This document shows positions 8,601 through 17,339 of a stretch of 64,000 nucleotides of DNA, piece by piece. Positions within the stretch are counted from its first letter, which is position 1. Each line of letters opens with the position of its first letter. This DNA is from Nostoc sp. FACHB-892 (GTDB taxonomy: Bacteria; Cyanobacteriota; Cyanobacteriia; Cyanobacteriales; Nostocaceae), in the NCBI RefSeq assembly GCF_014698795.1, contig NZ_JACJTR010000017.1, positions 62,001-126,000 on the forward strand, in the 5' to 3' direction. The notes below the pieces were generated by a model. It was not told the DNA's origin and made no database searches. It saw nothing but the letters and a program-made list of their open reading frames with translations. Made by a program: the position numbers and the translations under genes.

Positions 8601-9982
8601 GACTGACCACGAAACTCATCTTCTTTCCGACCAAAGGTTTGACAAGCAGCCGCATTGGCAAAGGTAATTTGCCCTTGCAAATCAATGCGAATAATTATGT
8701 CAATTTGGCTTTCCACGAGATGGCGATAGAGGTTTTCGCTTTGTTGTAATGCAACTTCTGCGCGTTGGCGTTCCTTTCGGGCAGCTTCGCTAACGGTAAT
8801 CTCTTGTTCCAACAGGATATTGGACATAACAAGTTCTGCCGTCCGTTCTGCCACTCGTTGTTCCAACTCTTCGTAAGCTTTACACAGCCTTTCCTTTGCC
8901 TGCTGGCGGTGGCTAATATCGCACAGTAACCAGCGCCAGCCAACTTGCTTACCCTCTGAATCGTACATGGCAGAGGCTCTTATACTAGCCGGAAAAGCTG
9001 TACCTCCCCGTGGTTTTAGGTAAGCTTCCCACTGCTGTTGCTGCTGTTCATTATTTAGTCGAATGGTAAAAGTTTTGCGGTCTTGGTGAGCAATAAATAA
9101 AATTAATGGTTTGTTTACCAAATATTTTTGGTGTACAGCCAGCAAGATGGCTGCTGCTCGGTTAGCGTCTTGAATAATCCCTGCTGTATCAGTGACCAAA
9201 TAACCATCTGGAGCGAATTCAAACAAATCCTGGTAACGTTGGCGCTCCAATTCTACTAGCTCACGGGCAGCGGCCAACTCTTCGTTTTGTTGGCGCAGTT
9301 CTTCTTCCACAACCTGGAGTTCTTCAAGAGCTTGCTGAAGTTCCTGATTAACTTGCATGATCTCAGCCGATTGTGCGTCAACCCATAATCTTAATTTATT
9401 TTGAGTTTGATAGCAGACTTGCTCTATCTCAATTGACTGATTAACCTGCCTGAATTCATCTCTAGGTTTTTGTAAATATTGCTGCAACCCTTCAACGACC
9501 CCAACTATTTTTACCATATCGAAGGCTTGTAGCAAGCTAGCCTGGGTAATGATTCCTACGAGTTGTCCGTGATCGTCCAAAACGGGCAAATAATTAGTCT
9601 GATACTGACGCAATAAAGATAAGGCAATGAAAATATCCTCAATTTCTGATTCTTTAAGGGTAACCACTGGCTGCGTCATCACTTCAGCAATTGTCACCTT
9701 GGATAAGTCCATTCCAGAAGCTGTAAGTCTCAGTACATCTTTTTCAGTAAAAATGCCTAATAAATTTGCTTCTTCCAAAACCAAGACACAACTAGATGGT
9801 TGACTTCTGGAGCCTAAATCTAATGACGAATTTAAACTAGTAGGTGCATAATTACTACATTTTTCCTGACTCATCAAGACAATAGCTTCAACTACAAAAC
9901 TTTCAGGTTTAATCGTTAAGGGAGAACGATTAATAACATGATTTAAGCTAGGTAAGTTAATCAGTTGATCGTTGAACCGCAT
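5699..9982 (-). CDS. Giant hybrid histidine kinase: CBS pair, six PAS domains, HisKA-HATPase, receiver
   Basis: A 1427-residue soluble hybrid sensor kinase with no evident transmembrane helix. Domains in order: a CBS pair (about 15-155; LGIFTEKDVLRL and LVGIITQASLL), a coiled coil (about 195-250, LQQALEELQVVEEELRQQ), six PAS/PAC units (about 250-365, 430-545, 555-675, 685-805, 815-930 and 940-1055), a HisKA domain with GGIAHDLNNIL, an HATPase domain (NLVVNARDALPDG, DNGIGIPPD, GMGLGLSTV) and a C-terminal receiver (about 1305-1427) with DDE, the Asp in AILMDIMMPDMDG and LLKPY. PAS units 3 and 4 are near copies, each containing LYVSPxYExIWGRSC. CBS domains commonly bind adenylates and PAS domains small ligands, so it probably integrates several signals. 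No partner regulator is adjacent. Confidence 0.92.
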   Translation of the reverse strand: MRFNDQLINLPSLNHVINRSPLTIKPESFVVEAIVLMSQEKCSNYAPTSLNSSLDLGSRSQPSSCVLVLEEANLLGIFTEKDVLRLTASGMDLSKVTIAEVMTQPVVTLKESEIEDIFIALSLLRQYQTNYLPVLDDHGQLVGIITQASLLQAFDMVKIVGVVEGLQQYLQKPRDEFRQVNQSIEIEQVCYQTQNKLRLWVDAQSAEIMQVNQELQQALEELQVVEEELRQQNEELAAARELVELERQRYQDLFEFAPDGYLVTDTAGIIQDANRAAAILLAVHQKYLVNKPLILFIAHQDRKTFTIRLNNEQQQQQWEAYLKPRGGTAFPASIRASAMYDSEGKQVGWRWLLCDISHRQQAKERLCKAYEELEQRVAERTAELVMSNILLEQEITVSEAARKERQRAEVALQQSENLYRHLVESQIDIIIRIDLQGQITFANAAACQTFGRKEDEFRGQSFFQFLHPDDLPEAMEDITNLESSSHPLTNRERRAFTVNGIRWFQWNAIAIHNDKGEVVEIQGVGRDITEQQAAQRERQLAEAALRQSEEKFRNFVENTHAIISIVSPDSFHPLYVSPAYENIWGRSCQSLYDQPDSWLEAIHPDDRDRATKSVEQLLSAKSSSAEYRILRPDNSVRWIWNRGFAVYDDQGEVDYYGCIAEDITERKLSEDSLRQSEEKFRTIAENIHAAIWIANPDSFRTLYVSPGYEKIWGRSCRNLLDHPESWIDSVHPDDRNITTIAAKQQLNGESASIEYRILRPDGSMRWIWDRSFTVYDDQGKVQYYGGIAEDITERKLAQESLQESEARLSLATEAVQIGIWDRNLIANTGVWSANMGPLYGLPANTLCPTFEDYLNLVHPEDRESVAASIDRMIKEGKGSIEYRIVWPDGSLHWLNCKGQVYYNEIGQPIRIIGTNRDVTESKLAKQKISEQAALLDIATDAILVRDFQSQLLFWNKGAERMYGWLSTEVIGKDLQEILYSAETQQQLEIPLKKVIESGSWQGELCQVTKSGKEIVVESRWTLMRDAEGEPKSILTVDTDITEKKQLEEQFFRTQRLESLGTLAGGIAHDLNNILTPILAAAQLLQGTFFQDDQERFRQMLALVETNAKRGAALVKRILSFARGFKEERTIIQIEYLISEIIQIAKQTFPKSIKFSTIIPEDIWAISGDTTQLHQVLMNLVVNARDALPDGGNIKISVENKFIDEAYTRMNLDAKVGPYIVITVADNGIGIPPDILNRIFEPFFTTKDVNTGMGLGLSTVLGIIKSHDGFIKVSNNVSSGCKFDLFLPAVAATQGLSIEEIDLLPGQGELILIVDDEAQIREIATIILENHNYKILTASNGIEAIALYAQHKHQINAILMDIMMPDMDGITAIRTLQKINKQVQIIACSGLNLIQVFGQAADANVQAVLLKPYTAKELLKSLHHLFRG

Positions 9983-10730
9983 AATTAATTAGTCGATTTT
10001 AATGATCTTTTTGATATCAAAACGAACTAGCAAAAGCTAGTGAGAACCAGAAAAAGTAAACTGTTGAAAATCAAGAATTATTTTGGTGCAATTAACTATC
10101 AATCAACTTTTGATTAACTATATTGATAAATACACCTTTAAATATTAGAACGCCTAATATATCTGGACACAATGTAAGTTAGTAACTAAAGCAGTAAGTG
10201 GATAGAATTTTAGAGCCACTAAACTCATTTTATTGTCAAATTAGAGACAGCAGACCATCCATCTCAATAGATTACCTTAATTAATGGTTTTGGTAGTTTT
10301 GTTAGTCTGAAACCTTTGCAATTAATTGGTGAGTGTAAATCTTGACAAAGAAGCAGGGGAGCAGGGAGCAAGGGGGATAGGTGAGATGGGGATTCAACCC
10401 CACCTGTTGCGCTAGCTTCCTGTAGGGTAAGAGAACCACTTAATAGAAGTGGGGGACTCAAACCCATTTTCTCCCCTTCATTGCACGGTAGGAGTCAGGG
10501 GGCATTTACCCCCGCTCCTGCCCCCTTCCCCCTGCTTCTTCTTGAAAAGATTACTTAAAGAAAAAACATAATTTATACGAGACTATTAAATATTTTAACT
10601 TTCTTCACAAGTTCCTCATATTTAAACCTTATAGTCCAAGTATAGACACCTAGTTTTAAATATCTATGGGTTTGTCAACTGGCTGCCCTGATTTGCAATA
10701 ACACTTTTATTAACAGGATTTGAGAAAAAT
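9983..10730. other. Divergent intergenic region with a hairpin-rich dispersed repeat
   Basis: This 748-bp spacer separates the minus-strand hybrid kinase from the plus-strand zinc-ribbon gene and so holds two divergent promoters. Positions 10370-10540 look like dispersed repeat DNA: TGGGG-attcaa-CCCCA at about 10387-10402, CCACTT-aatag-AAGTGG at 10436-10452, and purine- and pyrimidine-rich tracts on both sides. The short open frame across it encodes low-complexity sequence and is not called. The rest is AT-rich without recognisable features. Confidence 0.5.
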
Positions 10731-10982
10731 ATGAATTACTGTCCTTGCTGTTCAAATCTACTTTTAGAGCATATACGCGGTGCAGAGAGTTACTGGTTTT
10801 GCCGCCACTGCTGGCAAGAAATGCCTGTTTATAATCTGAACCAATCCAGTTCATTCACCGAAGCTGTCATAGGTAAAATATCTAGCAAACCTCAAAAAGA
10901 AAAACGTAGAAATACTACTGTTTACGCAAGGCAATGGCAATCTATCACCGAATGGATAGGGTTAGAAGAGATGTCTGCCTAA
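10731..10982 (+). CDS. Small zinc-ribbon protein, function unknown
   Basis: An 83-residue protein opening with MNYCPCCSNLLLEH and then FCRHCWQEMP. The paired CxxC and CxxC motifs at about residues 4-7 and 24-27 predict a single zinc ribbon, followed by a basic, polar C-terminal half (KPQKEKRRNTT). It resembles small conserved hypothetical proteins of Nostocales, but I do not recognise a characterised family. It stands alone, transcribed divergently from the hybrid kinase, with a probable terminator about 230 bp downstream. Confidence 0.7.
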   Translation: MNYCPCCSNLLLEHIRGAESYWFCRHCWQEMPVYNLNQSSSFTEAVIGKISSKPQKEKRRNTTVYARQWQSITEWIGLEEMSA

Positions 10983-11216
10983 TACTAAGTCGCTGATAGG
11001 ATGTGTTATGTTTATTTACACTGAACTGTACTAGTTATGGTTCTCTCTTCTTTTCAAACACCTTACCTATTCTGGGGATGGAATTTCACGTTGACTGTCG
11101 ACTGTTAACCGTCAACTGCGTCGGGGTGTCTCTCATCCCATCTTTAAAAAGAGTGAGTTTTCCCGATGCCTTTTTATAAATATTTATTGCTAACTTTAAT
11201 AATCTCTTGTTTATAA

Positions 11217-11241
11217 CCCCCGATTTAATTCGAGGGTTTTT
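11217..11241 (+). terminator. Probable rho-independent terminator
   Basis: CCCCCGA (11217-11223) pairs with TCGAGGG (11230-11236) with one mismatch and a 6-nt loop, directly followed by TTTTT. It is about 235 bp downstream of the zinc-ribbon gene on the plus strand and upstream of the converging DUF4327 gene end. Confidence 0.5.
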
Positions 11242-11315
11242 AACGCTGAAAAACGAATTTTTAATTTTAATTTTATCGTAATGCTGCTAATAAGATTCAG
11301 CTTTTAAATGTAGCC

Positions 11316-11537
11316 TTAATCATCTTCCCACGATTCGTGATTCAGTAGATCGATAATTCTATCTCTAAGCAGAAATTCGTTTTTTTCTAACTCAAGTTCA
11401 AAATTAACCCAGTCACGATAAGGAATATATTTACAGAGGGTATAAATTGGCTGCTGACGGTTAACAAGTCTCTTTTTAACAAGTTGAAGTGCTTCTTCCT
11501 TGATAACCTCAATGTCGTATTCAACCGTAATGTTCAT
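11316..11537 (-). CDS. DUF4327 family protein
   Basis: A 73-residue protein starting MNITVEYDIEVIKEEALQL, with the recognisable DUF4327 pattern: an N-terminal helix, then QPIYTLCKYIPYRDW, then an ELEKNEFLLRDRIIDLL block and an acidic end. The family is small, largely cyanobacterial and uncharacterised. Start chosen at 11537 because AAGGAA lies about 8 nt upstream; an ATG seven codons earlier (11558) keeps the same frame. It is a single-gene unit. Confidence 0.75.
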   Translation of the reverse strand: MNITVEYDIEVIKEEALQLVKKRLVNRQQPIYTLCKYIPYRDWVNFELELEKNEFLLRDRIIDLLNHESWEDD

Positions 11538-12003
11538 AGCTCGTTCCTTTGTTTTCATTGAACCTCACCCGACTTTGAGTCGTGTGATTCCTGCTTCAAC
11601 GATCTTTGCCTGAATCAAAACAATAGTTGCTTTGACCCTACCTTAAACTTATCAAATAAAACTGGCGAGAATTGTGAAGAATCAAGACATTAATCTTTAC
11701 AAGAACTTAGATATAGTGATTCTCACTTGAATGAGGTACACGACAATGCCTTGTCCCTATGAGTAACCGTGTTTATCCGTGGTTAATTATTTTTTATATA
11801 CTTTACCTATTCTGGAACTACTATATTTTAGTAATATCTTCTTTGAGTCTCCGAATATACCCCCTCTAGAGAGATTATTGCAGAGTCAGAAGACTGGCAC
11901 AACAAGCTCTAAACATCAAGAGAGAATCTAGATGCTCTCTGGGCGGCTTGCCAAAAGGTAAGCTAGGGTAAAGATAAAGAATATTCTCCAAAAAACTCAT
12001 ACT
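11538..12003. other. Divergent intergenic region
   Basis: About 465 bp between the divergent DUF4327 gene and the class V aminotransferase gene. It is AT-rich, with no open frame of note and no convincing operator. It must contain both promoters. Confidence 0.4.
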
Positions 12004-13236
12004 ATGCTTCTGAATCTTGATAAAGTTCGGCAATATTTTCCGGCCCTAGCTGGTGAATGGACTTTTTTTGATAATGCTGGCGGCTCACAAACCCTAAAAA
12101 AAGTAGTAGATAGAATTAGCGAGTTTCTTTTGACTTCTGATGTCCAGTTGGGAGCTTCTTATGCAGTTTCTCAACTTGCAGGAGAACGATTGGCTTTAGC
12201 AACTAGAGGAATGGCTACTTTCATTAACGCCAATTCTTATAAAGAAGTGGTTATGGGCCCATCTACCACAATGATGTTGAAAGTTCTTTCGATTTGTTTG
12301 GGTCAAACCTTTACGCCTGGTGATGAAATTATTGTTACTAATTGTGATCATGAGGCTAATATTGGTGCTTGGGTCGCTCTTGAAAAACAAGGAATGAAGG
12401 TTAAAGTGTGGCAAATTCGCCCAGATACCTTAGAACTTCATTTAGCAGATTTAGAACCATTGATGAGTCAGCGTACAAAACTAGTAGCCTTGACTCATGC
12501 TTCTAATGTTTTGGGAACAATCAATCCTATTAAAGAAATTGCTGCATTTGTACATGATCGCAACGCGATGATTTGTGTGGATGGTGTAGCTTATGCACCC
12601 CATAGATTAGTTGATGTCCAAGATTTGGATGTTGATTTTTATACTTTTAGTTGTTATAAGGTCTATGGGCCACACCATGCTTTACTTTATGGCAAAGAAG
12701 AACATTTATTAAGATTACCTGGTCTTAATCATTATTTTATTGAGCAAACAGATATACCTTATAAATTTCAGTTAGGGAATGTCAATTTTGAATTAAGTTA
12801 TGGGATGTTGGGTTTATGTGATTATTTAAGTGAGTTAGCACAACTGCACTACGACAATCAAACTGCACCTGATTTGAGAAATCAAATGGTACAGGCGTTT
12901 AATTTAATTAGCATACATGAAGAACATATTAGCGATCGCCTCTTAAATTACCTCAACAGCAAATCTAATGTGCGAGTAATTGGTCAATCAAAAGCTGACC
13001 GTCAATTTCGTGTGCCAACTATATCTTTTGTAGTAGATGGAGTAAATAGCTCAACCATTCCGGTAAAAATCGACCAACATTATATTGCAATTCGCTACGG
13101 AGACTTTTATGCTAAACGGCTGATTGATTACCTGGGTTTAGCGTCCCAAGGTGGAATAGTTCGGGTGAGTATGGTGCATTACAACACCCTTGAGGAAGTT
13201 AACAGCTTGATTGAAGCTTTTGAGAAAGTATTTTAA
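12004..13236 (+). CDS. Cysteine desulfurase-like class V aminotransferase
   Basis: A 410-residue PLP enzyme of fold type I. Visible features are FFDNAGGSQ near the N-terminus, the substrate/PLP region NCDHEANIGAW, THASNVLGTINPI, VDGVAYAPH, and the Schiff-base lysine in FSCYKVYGPHHALLYG. This pattern matches the VC1184-type 'cysteine desulfurase family' subgroup rather than IscS or SufS, and no obvious mobile Cys-loop is seen, so true desulfurase activity is uncertain. The gene is monocistronic and converges on moeA. Family assignment is firm, substrate unknown. Confidence 0.85.
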   Translation: MLLNLDKVRQYFPALAGEWTFFDNAGGSQTLKKVVDRISEFLLTSDVQLGASYAVSQLAGERLALATRGMATFINANSYKEVVMGPSTTMMLKVLSICLGQTFTPGDEIIVTNCDHEANIGAWVALEKQGMKVKVWQIRPDTLELHLADLEPLMSQRTKLVALTHASNVLGTINPIKEIAAFVHDRNAMICVDGVAYAPHRLVDVQDLDVDFYTFSCYKVYGPHHALLYGKEEHLLRLPGLNHYFIEQTDIPYKFQLGNVNFELSYGMLGLCDYLSELAQLHYDNQTAPDLRNQMVQAFNLISIHEEHISDRLLNYLNSKSNVRVIGQSKADRQFRVPTISFVVDGVNSSTIPVKIDQHYIAIRYGDFYAKRLIDYLGLASQGGIVRVSMVHYNTLEEVNSLIEAFEKVF

Positions 13237-13333
13237 AATTGGGGATTGGGCATGGGTGAATAATCGTAAATAATCATAAATTGTTCTTCTCCCCCTGCCT
13301 CCCCTGCTCCATCCCCCTACTCCCCACTCCCTC

Positions 13334-14572
13334 TTACCCATTACTCAACTGCAAAACTTGCACCTCTTCTTGCGGGTAAATTAATGTTTTACCTACCGGG
13401 AGAACAGCTAAAGCGTTGGTTTGAGCTAAATTAATTAAATTGCCGGAACTTTGACTACCGTCAGCTTGATGAAATTCGTATACTCCATCAATTAAATGCA
13501 ATTTACCCCAAAGGTAAGTTTCGCGCTTGCCATTTGATCGCAATTCATGATGCGATCGCACTTTCAAAAACACTGATTCCCAACCTTCAGTAATTCCCGA
13601 AAGTTTCTTGATTACTGGTAGCACAAAGCGCCAAAATGTGACCAGTACAGCAGCAGGGTTTCCTGGTAAACCAAAATAGAGTGGAAAGTTTTGAGTTGGG
13701 AAAGTGGCGACGGTGAGGGGTTTGCCTGGCCTCATTTCCACAGATCGAATGTGGATTTTTGCTCTTAGTGACTCTAAAATTTTATCAACATAGTCATAAT
13801 CTCCCACTGAGACACCACCAGAAGAGAGAACTATATCAGCGATCGCAACAGCGTGGGCAATGACTTTCTCTAAAGCAACTGGATCATCTTTGACAATGCC
13901 TAAAAGTATTGGTTCTGCACCACTTTGTCTCACCAAAGCTGCTAGCGCATACTGATTAGAATCCACAATTTGCCCTGGTTGCAACGGTTGATCAACTGTC
14001 ATCAACTCATCACCAGTGGAAAAAATTGCCACACGCGGACGGCGGTAAACACTTACTTGTGGACATTGTGCTGCCGCCAATACGGCTATTTCTGGGGCAT
14101 TTAACTTAATTCCGGCTGGTAGTAATTGTGTTCCAGATTGATAAAAAGATGCTTTGTGTCTGACAAATTCTTGCGGTTTTGGCGCATCTAGAATAAATAC
14201 GCGGTTTTCCTCCCGGCGTGTCTTTTCTTGCATGACTACAGTATCCGCACCAGCTGGGATCACTGCACCTGTAAAAATCCGCGCAGTTTGCCCTGGTTGA
14301 ATCGTAAATTTAGGCTGATACCCAGCCGGAATATCTTCAACAATTTCTAAAATGGCTGGGTTTTCGCTACTATGCTGTACATCTTCGTAGCGAACTGCGT
14401 AGCCATCCATTGCCGAATTATCCCAATGGGGAAAATCTAGGGGACTGGTGACAGGTTTTGCCAAAATCCGGCTATTGGCTATTAATAAATCGATAACTTC
14501 TGTATCACGCTGATGATTTAACGGTTGTACTAAATTTAAAATAATTGCTTGTGCATCGCTGACTGATACCAT
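13334..14572 (-). CDS. moeA: Molybdopterin molybdenumtransferase
   Basis: MoeA inserts molybdate into adenylylated molybdopterin in the last step of molybdenum cofactor synthesis, which supplies enzymes such as nitrate reductase. The 412-residue length is normal. Motifs seen are DFPHWDNSAMDGYAVR near residue 45, PAGADTVVMQEKT, FSTGDELM, DSNQYALAALVR, SSGGVSVGDYDYV and MRPGKPLTVA, then FGLPGNPAAVLVTFWRFV. No other moa/moe genes are adjacent. The secreted protein gene upstream ends 44 bp before this start on the same strand, so read-through is possible, although functions differ. Confidence 0.95.
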   Translation of the reverse strand: MVSVSDAQAIILNLVQPLNHQRDTEVIDLLIANSRILAKPVTSPLDFPHWDNSAMDGYAVRYEDVQHSSENPAILEIVEDIPAGYQPKFTIQPGQTARIFTGAVIPAGADTVVMQEKTRREENRVFILDAPKPQEFVRHKASFYQSGTQLLPAGIKLNAPEIAVLAAAQCPQVSVYRRPRVAIFSTGDELMTVDQPLQPGQIVDSNQYALAALVRQSGAEPILLGIVKDDPVALEKVIAHAVAIADIVLSSGGVSVGDYDYVDKILESLRAKIHIRSVEMRPGKPLTVATFPTQNFPLYFGLPGNPAAVLVTFWRFVLPVIKKLSGITEGWESVFLKVRSHHELRSNGKRETYLWGKLHLIDGVYEFHQADGSQSSGNLINLAQTNALAVLPVGKTLIYPQEEVQVLQLSNG

Positions 14573-14616
14573 AGCGATCGCCTCCGACTTTTTTCTTTAT
14601 CCCTGTAAAGTAACAC

Positions 14617-15252
14617 TTAGCAATTTTGGATTTTGGATTTTGGATTGAATTTCTGCTTGAAGGTAAATCCCAAATTCCATACTGCTAGTAAACCTATAAT
14701 TATGCTTCCTTCGGGGACTTTCGATACCTGAACAGAATTGTTACTTAAATCTAATATTTGCTTTGTGCCTGCTGCATCTCTATTATTAAAACCAAATTCT
14801 TTAGCTAAAACTTCATCGCTAAAACCTTCGTCTATAAGTGCAAGATTATTATTAAGCCATGTGTCGCCAGGAAGTTCATCATCCTTGCCGACATCAAATG
14901 GGCCAAAGATTTGCTCTTTAGTGCTATCAAAGTTGAATCTCAAAAAGCTGTAGTTAGATACACCACTAAGCACTGGAGTGAAACTATTTATTAGATTATT
15001 CAAGGGATCAAAGAAGGAAATTGAGATGGACTGCAAATTGTTGGTAGCTCCCAAACCTGCTTCAGAAATGACGTTTGGAGCAGTTGTAGTATCGTAGTTA
15101 AATAAACCTTTAGCTGAATAACCAGTGTCTCCTTTCCAGTTAAATTGGAACTCAGTAGCATAAGCTAGGTCGTTAGTGGTTATGGCGATCGCTAACATTA
15201 AACCAGTAGTGGTTGCCATACTAATAGTTGTTTTAGCAAATAGATGTGTCAT
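14617..15252 (-). CDS. PEP-CTERM-like exported protein
   Basis: A protein of about 211 residues starting MTHLFAKTTISMATTTG, with an N-terminal signal-like segment ending near AYATEF. The middle is a beta-rich, Asn/Asp/Phe-rich region (FNWKGDTGYSAKGLFNYD) typical of cyanobacterial PEP-CTERM proteins that carry no enzymatic motif. The C-terminus has a sorting signal-like block: KVPEGSIIIGLLAVWNLGF followed by basic residues. The canonical motif is VPEP; here the last Pro is Gly. An upstream ATG at 15300 would add 16 unlikely residues. Such proteins are normally processed by exosortase and end up at the cell envelope. Confidence 0.7.
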   Translation of the reverse strand: MTHLFAKTTISMATTTGLMLAIAITTNDLAYATEFQFNWKGDTGYSAKGLFNYDTTTAPNVISEAGLGATNNLQSISISFFDPLNNLINSFTPVLSGVSNYSFLRFNFDSTKEQIFGPFDVGKDDELPGDTWLNNNLALIDEGFSDEVLAKEFGFNNRDAAGTKQILDLSNNSVQVSKVPEGSIIIGLLAVWNLGFTFKQKFNPKSKIQNC

Positions 15253-15372
15253 AGATACAATTTCCAAATTTATTAAAATTAAGTTTCTACAACAATACAA
15301 TATTTCCCAAAAATAAAATGAAAGCTCAGGTTAATCTTTGGTTGCTTAAGCTTTCATTCTGAAATTGTGGAA

Positions 15373-15499
15373 TCCCGCATTTCTCACAAAACGGTAGGGG
15401 CGGGTTCACGAGGTATTCGTGAATGATTGAAGCATATTTGTGAACCCGCCCCTACAGCCTCTGGACTTGGGTTTCATAAATTTGGTGAGAAATCCGGGG
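15373..15499. mobile_element. MITE-like element with nested inverted repeats
   Basis: Outer inverted repeats CCCGCATTTCTCAC (15374-15387) and GTGAGAAATCCGGG (15485-15498) differ at one position. Inside lies a perfect 16-bp inverted repeat, GTAGGGGCGGGTTCAC (15394-15409) and GTGAACCCGCCCCTAC (15440-15455), with a 30-nt loop. There is no coding capacity beyond shadow frames. The size of about 125 bp and nested palindromes fit a non-autonomous miniature transposable element. No clear target duplication was seen. Confidence 0.65.
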
Positions 15500-15587
15500 A
15501 ATAAACGTTTGAGCTTAAGTTTACACCAATGGACACCAATGCAATATCGTGGGAGTCTCACAACCCACAGCATATTGTATATCTCTT

Positions 15588-17339
15588 TTATCGCCACCCT
15601 AAAAAACGCAATCCAGGGACGATTAGGTAGTAAGTCACTGCTAACCAAAAGCTGATAAAGATGCCCACAGAACCAAAAAAAATCAGAGGTAACTGCAACT
15701 CTGACCAGCCTGGTTGACTAGAGAATTGGAAGATCGGAGGTGCTAACCTCAAAAGAATCATAGCTGCATAGGCGATTGCACTACCAAAGGCAGCGAAGAC
15801 AGCGTACACTATGTGATGGCTACGAAGACCTAAACTCAAGGTGAGTAGGCAAACTGCTACTAAAATTACTGCTACTAAGCCCTCACCGCTATCTTTTGGT
15901 GTGATTAATTGTAAAATAAACCAGCCGAAGCCATAGCTAATTATGCCCATCAGCGATGCTACTAAAAAGCGCCGCCGTTGACCAAAACACCCGGATACTG
16001 TCAGTCCCCAAGCAGTTCCCCAGCCTGCTGCGACGTACACCAAAATATCTGTCCCGAAAACGGGTTGAGTATTTGGCACTAATTGGTTTAGCTGACTCCC
16101 AATAAATTCCACAATCTGACGACCCAAATTTGTGCGATATGCCAAAATAAAACCTGCGATCGCACCAAAACAAGCGCCAACATAAGCCAGGATCATCGCC
16201 CAAATCGTCGCCAAACAAGCTTGCAAAATTTTGATGATTGCCTGAGCGATGAAAGTAACGGTTTTAGTTACAGCTTGGCTAAAGTTAGCTAAACCTTGTT
16301 TAATAGCTTGTATTAACTGTGTATATCTCTGAGAAACTTGCGTTGAAGCAAGCTTCCCTTTGTTTCCTAGTTGGGCAAATAATCTTGGCGGCGGTAATGG
16401 TTGAGAAATCTTCGCCAAACGTTTTTGAATCATAGCTGCATTTGCTGGACGCGATCGCACATCCTCTTGCACCATCTCATCCAGCAAATCTGCCAATTGG
16501 GGATTGACATTTACCGTATTTCGCCACTTCAATTTCCCTGTTTGCTGATCTTCTAACTCTAGCGGGTATTTACCTGTGAGTAGTTCAATCATCGTTCGAC
16601 CAAGTGCATAAAAATCGGCACTTGGCCCGACAATACTTCCAGTCACTTGTTCTGGTGGACTGTAGCCAGAAGAGAATAATCGCGTGGAACTAGACTGAGA
16701 ACGCAGCTTAGAGGGGCTAAATTGTTTTGCTCCGCCAAAATCAATTAGTACCAAGCGATCGCCCTCTATTTGCCCTTGAGGGGGGGTTACAGTTGGCGAA
16801 GAGTTGCCCAGCATTAAATTAGAAGGTTTAATATCCCGGTGGATAATCTGACGTTTGTGTAATTCTTGTAAAATCTCTACAGCTTGGGCAAACCAGTTTA
16901 CAACCAAACTCTCTGGACAGCCTTGGGGAAACTTTTTTAATATCTCCTCTAAAGTCCGCCCATTGATTTTTTCCATTACCAGACAAGGTAACTGGTGCGG
17001 CTTGGGGTTAAACAGTTGTATCTGAAAATACCCTTCTGCATCAACTTTGGGGACACCTGGATGGTGCAAATTAGATAAAACCGCCGCTTCTTGGGTAAAT
17101 AACTCCAGTGCCTTCGATGAATCTTCTACCAACACTTTCAGCACTTTCTCTGTTTGAGTTCTTTCATCCCAAACCGTGTAAATTTGAGCAAATCCTCCTG
17201 ATCCCAAAGGCTGAAGTGGAACATAGCGGTCTAACAGCTCTAGCGGTGCGCCACAACTGTTGCAAAATTTGTTTCCCCAAGGCTGGGGATAAGGACGTTG
17301 ACAATCAGGATTTATGCAGTGAACCGAGAGAGAACGCAT
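15588..17339 (-). CDS. Ser/Thr protein kinase with N-terminal zinc ribbon and C-terminal membrane region
   Basis: A Hanks-type kinase of 583 residues. The N-terminus carries a zinc ribbon (CINPDC...FCNSCGAPL, about residues 8-32), followed by a kinase domain (about 40-300) with the glycine loop PLGSGGFAQIY, the VAIK-type lysine in EKVLKVL, catalytic HRDIKPSNL and DFGGAKQF. The C-terminal third has several hydrophobic segments predicted as transmembrane helices (for example AGFILAYRT, LLTLSLGL). This layout is frequent among cyanobacterial kinases. Start taken at MRSLSVHC; an ATG two codons upstream (17345) is equally possible. Substrates are unknown. Confidence 0.9.
   Translation of the reverse strand: MRSLSVHCINPDCQRPYPQPWGNKFCNSCGAPLELLDRYVPLQPLGSGGFAQIYTVWDERTQTEKVLKVLVEDSSKALELFTQEAAVLSNLHHPGVPKVDAEGYFQIQLFNPKPHQLPCLVMEKINGRTLEEILKKFPQGCPESLVVNWFAQAVEILQELHKRQIIHRDIKPSNLMLGNSSPTVTPPQGQIEGDRLVLIDFGGAKQFSPSKLRSQSSSTRLFSSGYSPPEQVTGSIVGPSADFYALGRTMIELLTGKYPLELEDQQTGKLKWRNTVNVNPQLADLLDEMVQEDVRSRPANAAMIQKRLAKISQPLPPPRLFAQLGNKGKLASTQVSQRYTQLIQAIKQGLANFSQAVTKTVTFIAQAIIKILQACLATIWAMILAYVGACFGAIAGFILAYRTNLGRQIVEFIGSQLNQLVPNTQPVFGTDILVYVAAGWGTAWGLTVSGCFGQRRRFLVASLMGIISYGFGWFILQLITPKDSGEGLVAVILVAVCLLTLSLGLRSHHIVYAVFAAFGSAIAYAAMILLRLAPPIFQFSSQPGWSELQLPLIFFGSVGIFISFWLAVTYYLIVPGLRFLGWR

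Noticed and set aside
10264-10467. 67-residue open frame
   Set aside because: It lies wholly in the C-rich dispersed repeat and gives low-complexity protein.
10386-10475. A tRNA-like pattern (TGGGGATTCAACCCCA and GGGGACTCAAACCC)
   Set aside because: No acceptor stem, anticodon arm or D-arm can be fitted; the text looks like hairpin-rich dispersed repeat.
15406-15655. Open frames of 71-80 residues across the MITE
   Set aside because: They exist on both strands, are made by the inverted repeats and overlap the end of the Ser/Thr kinase gene.
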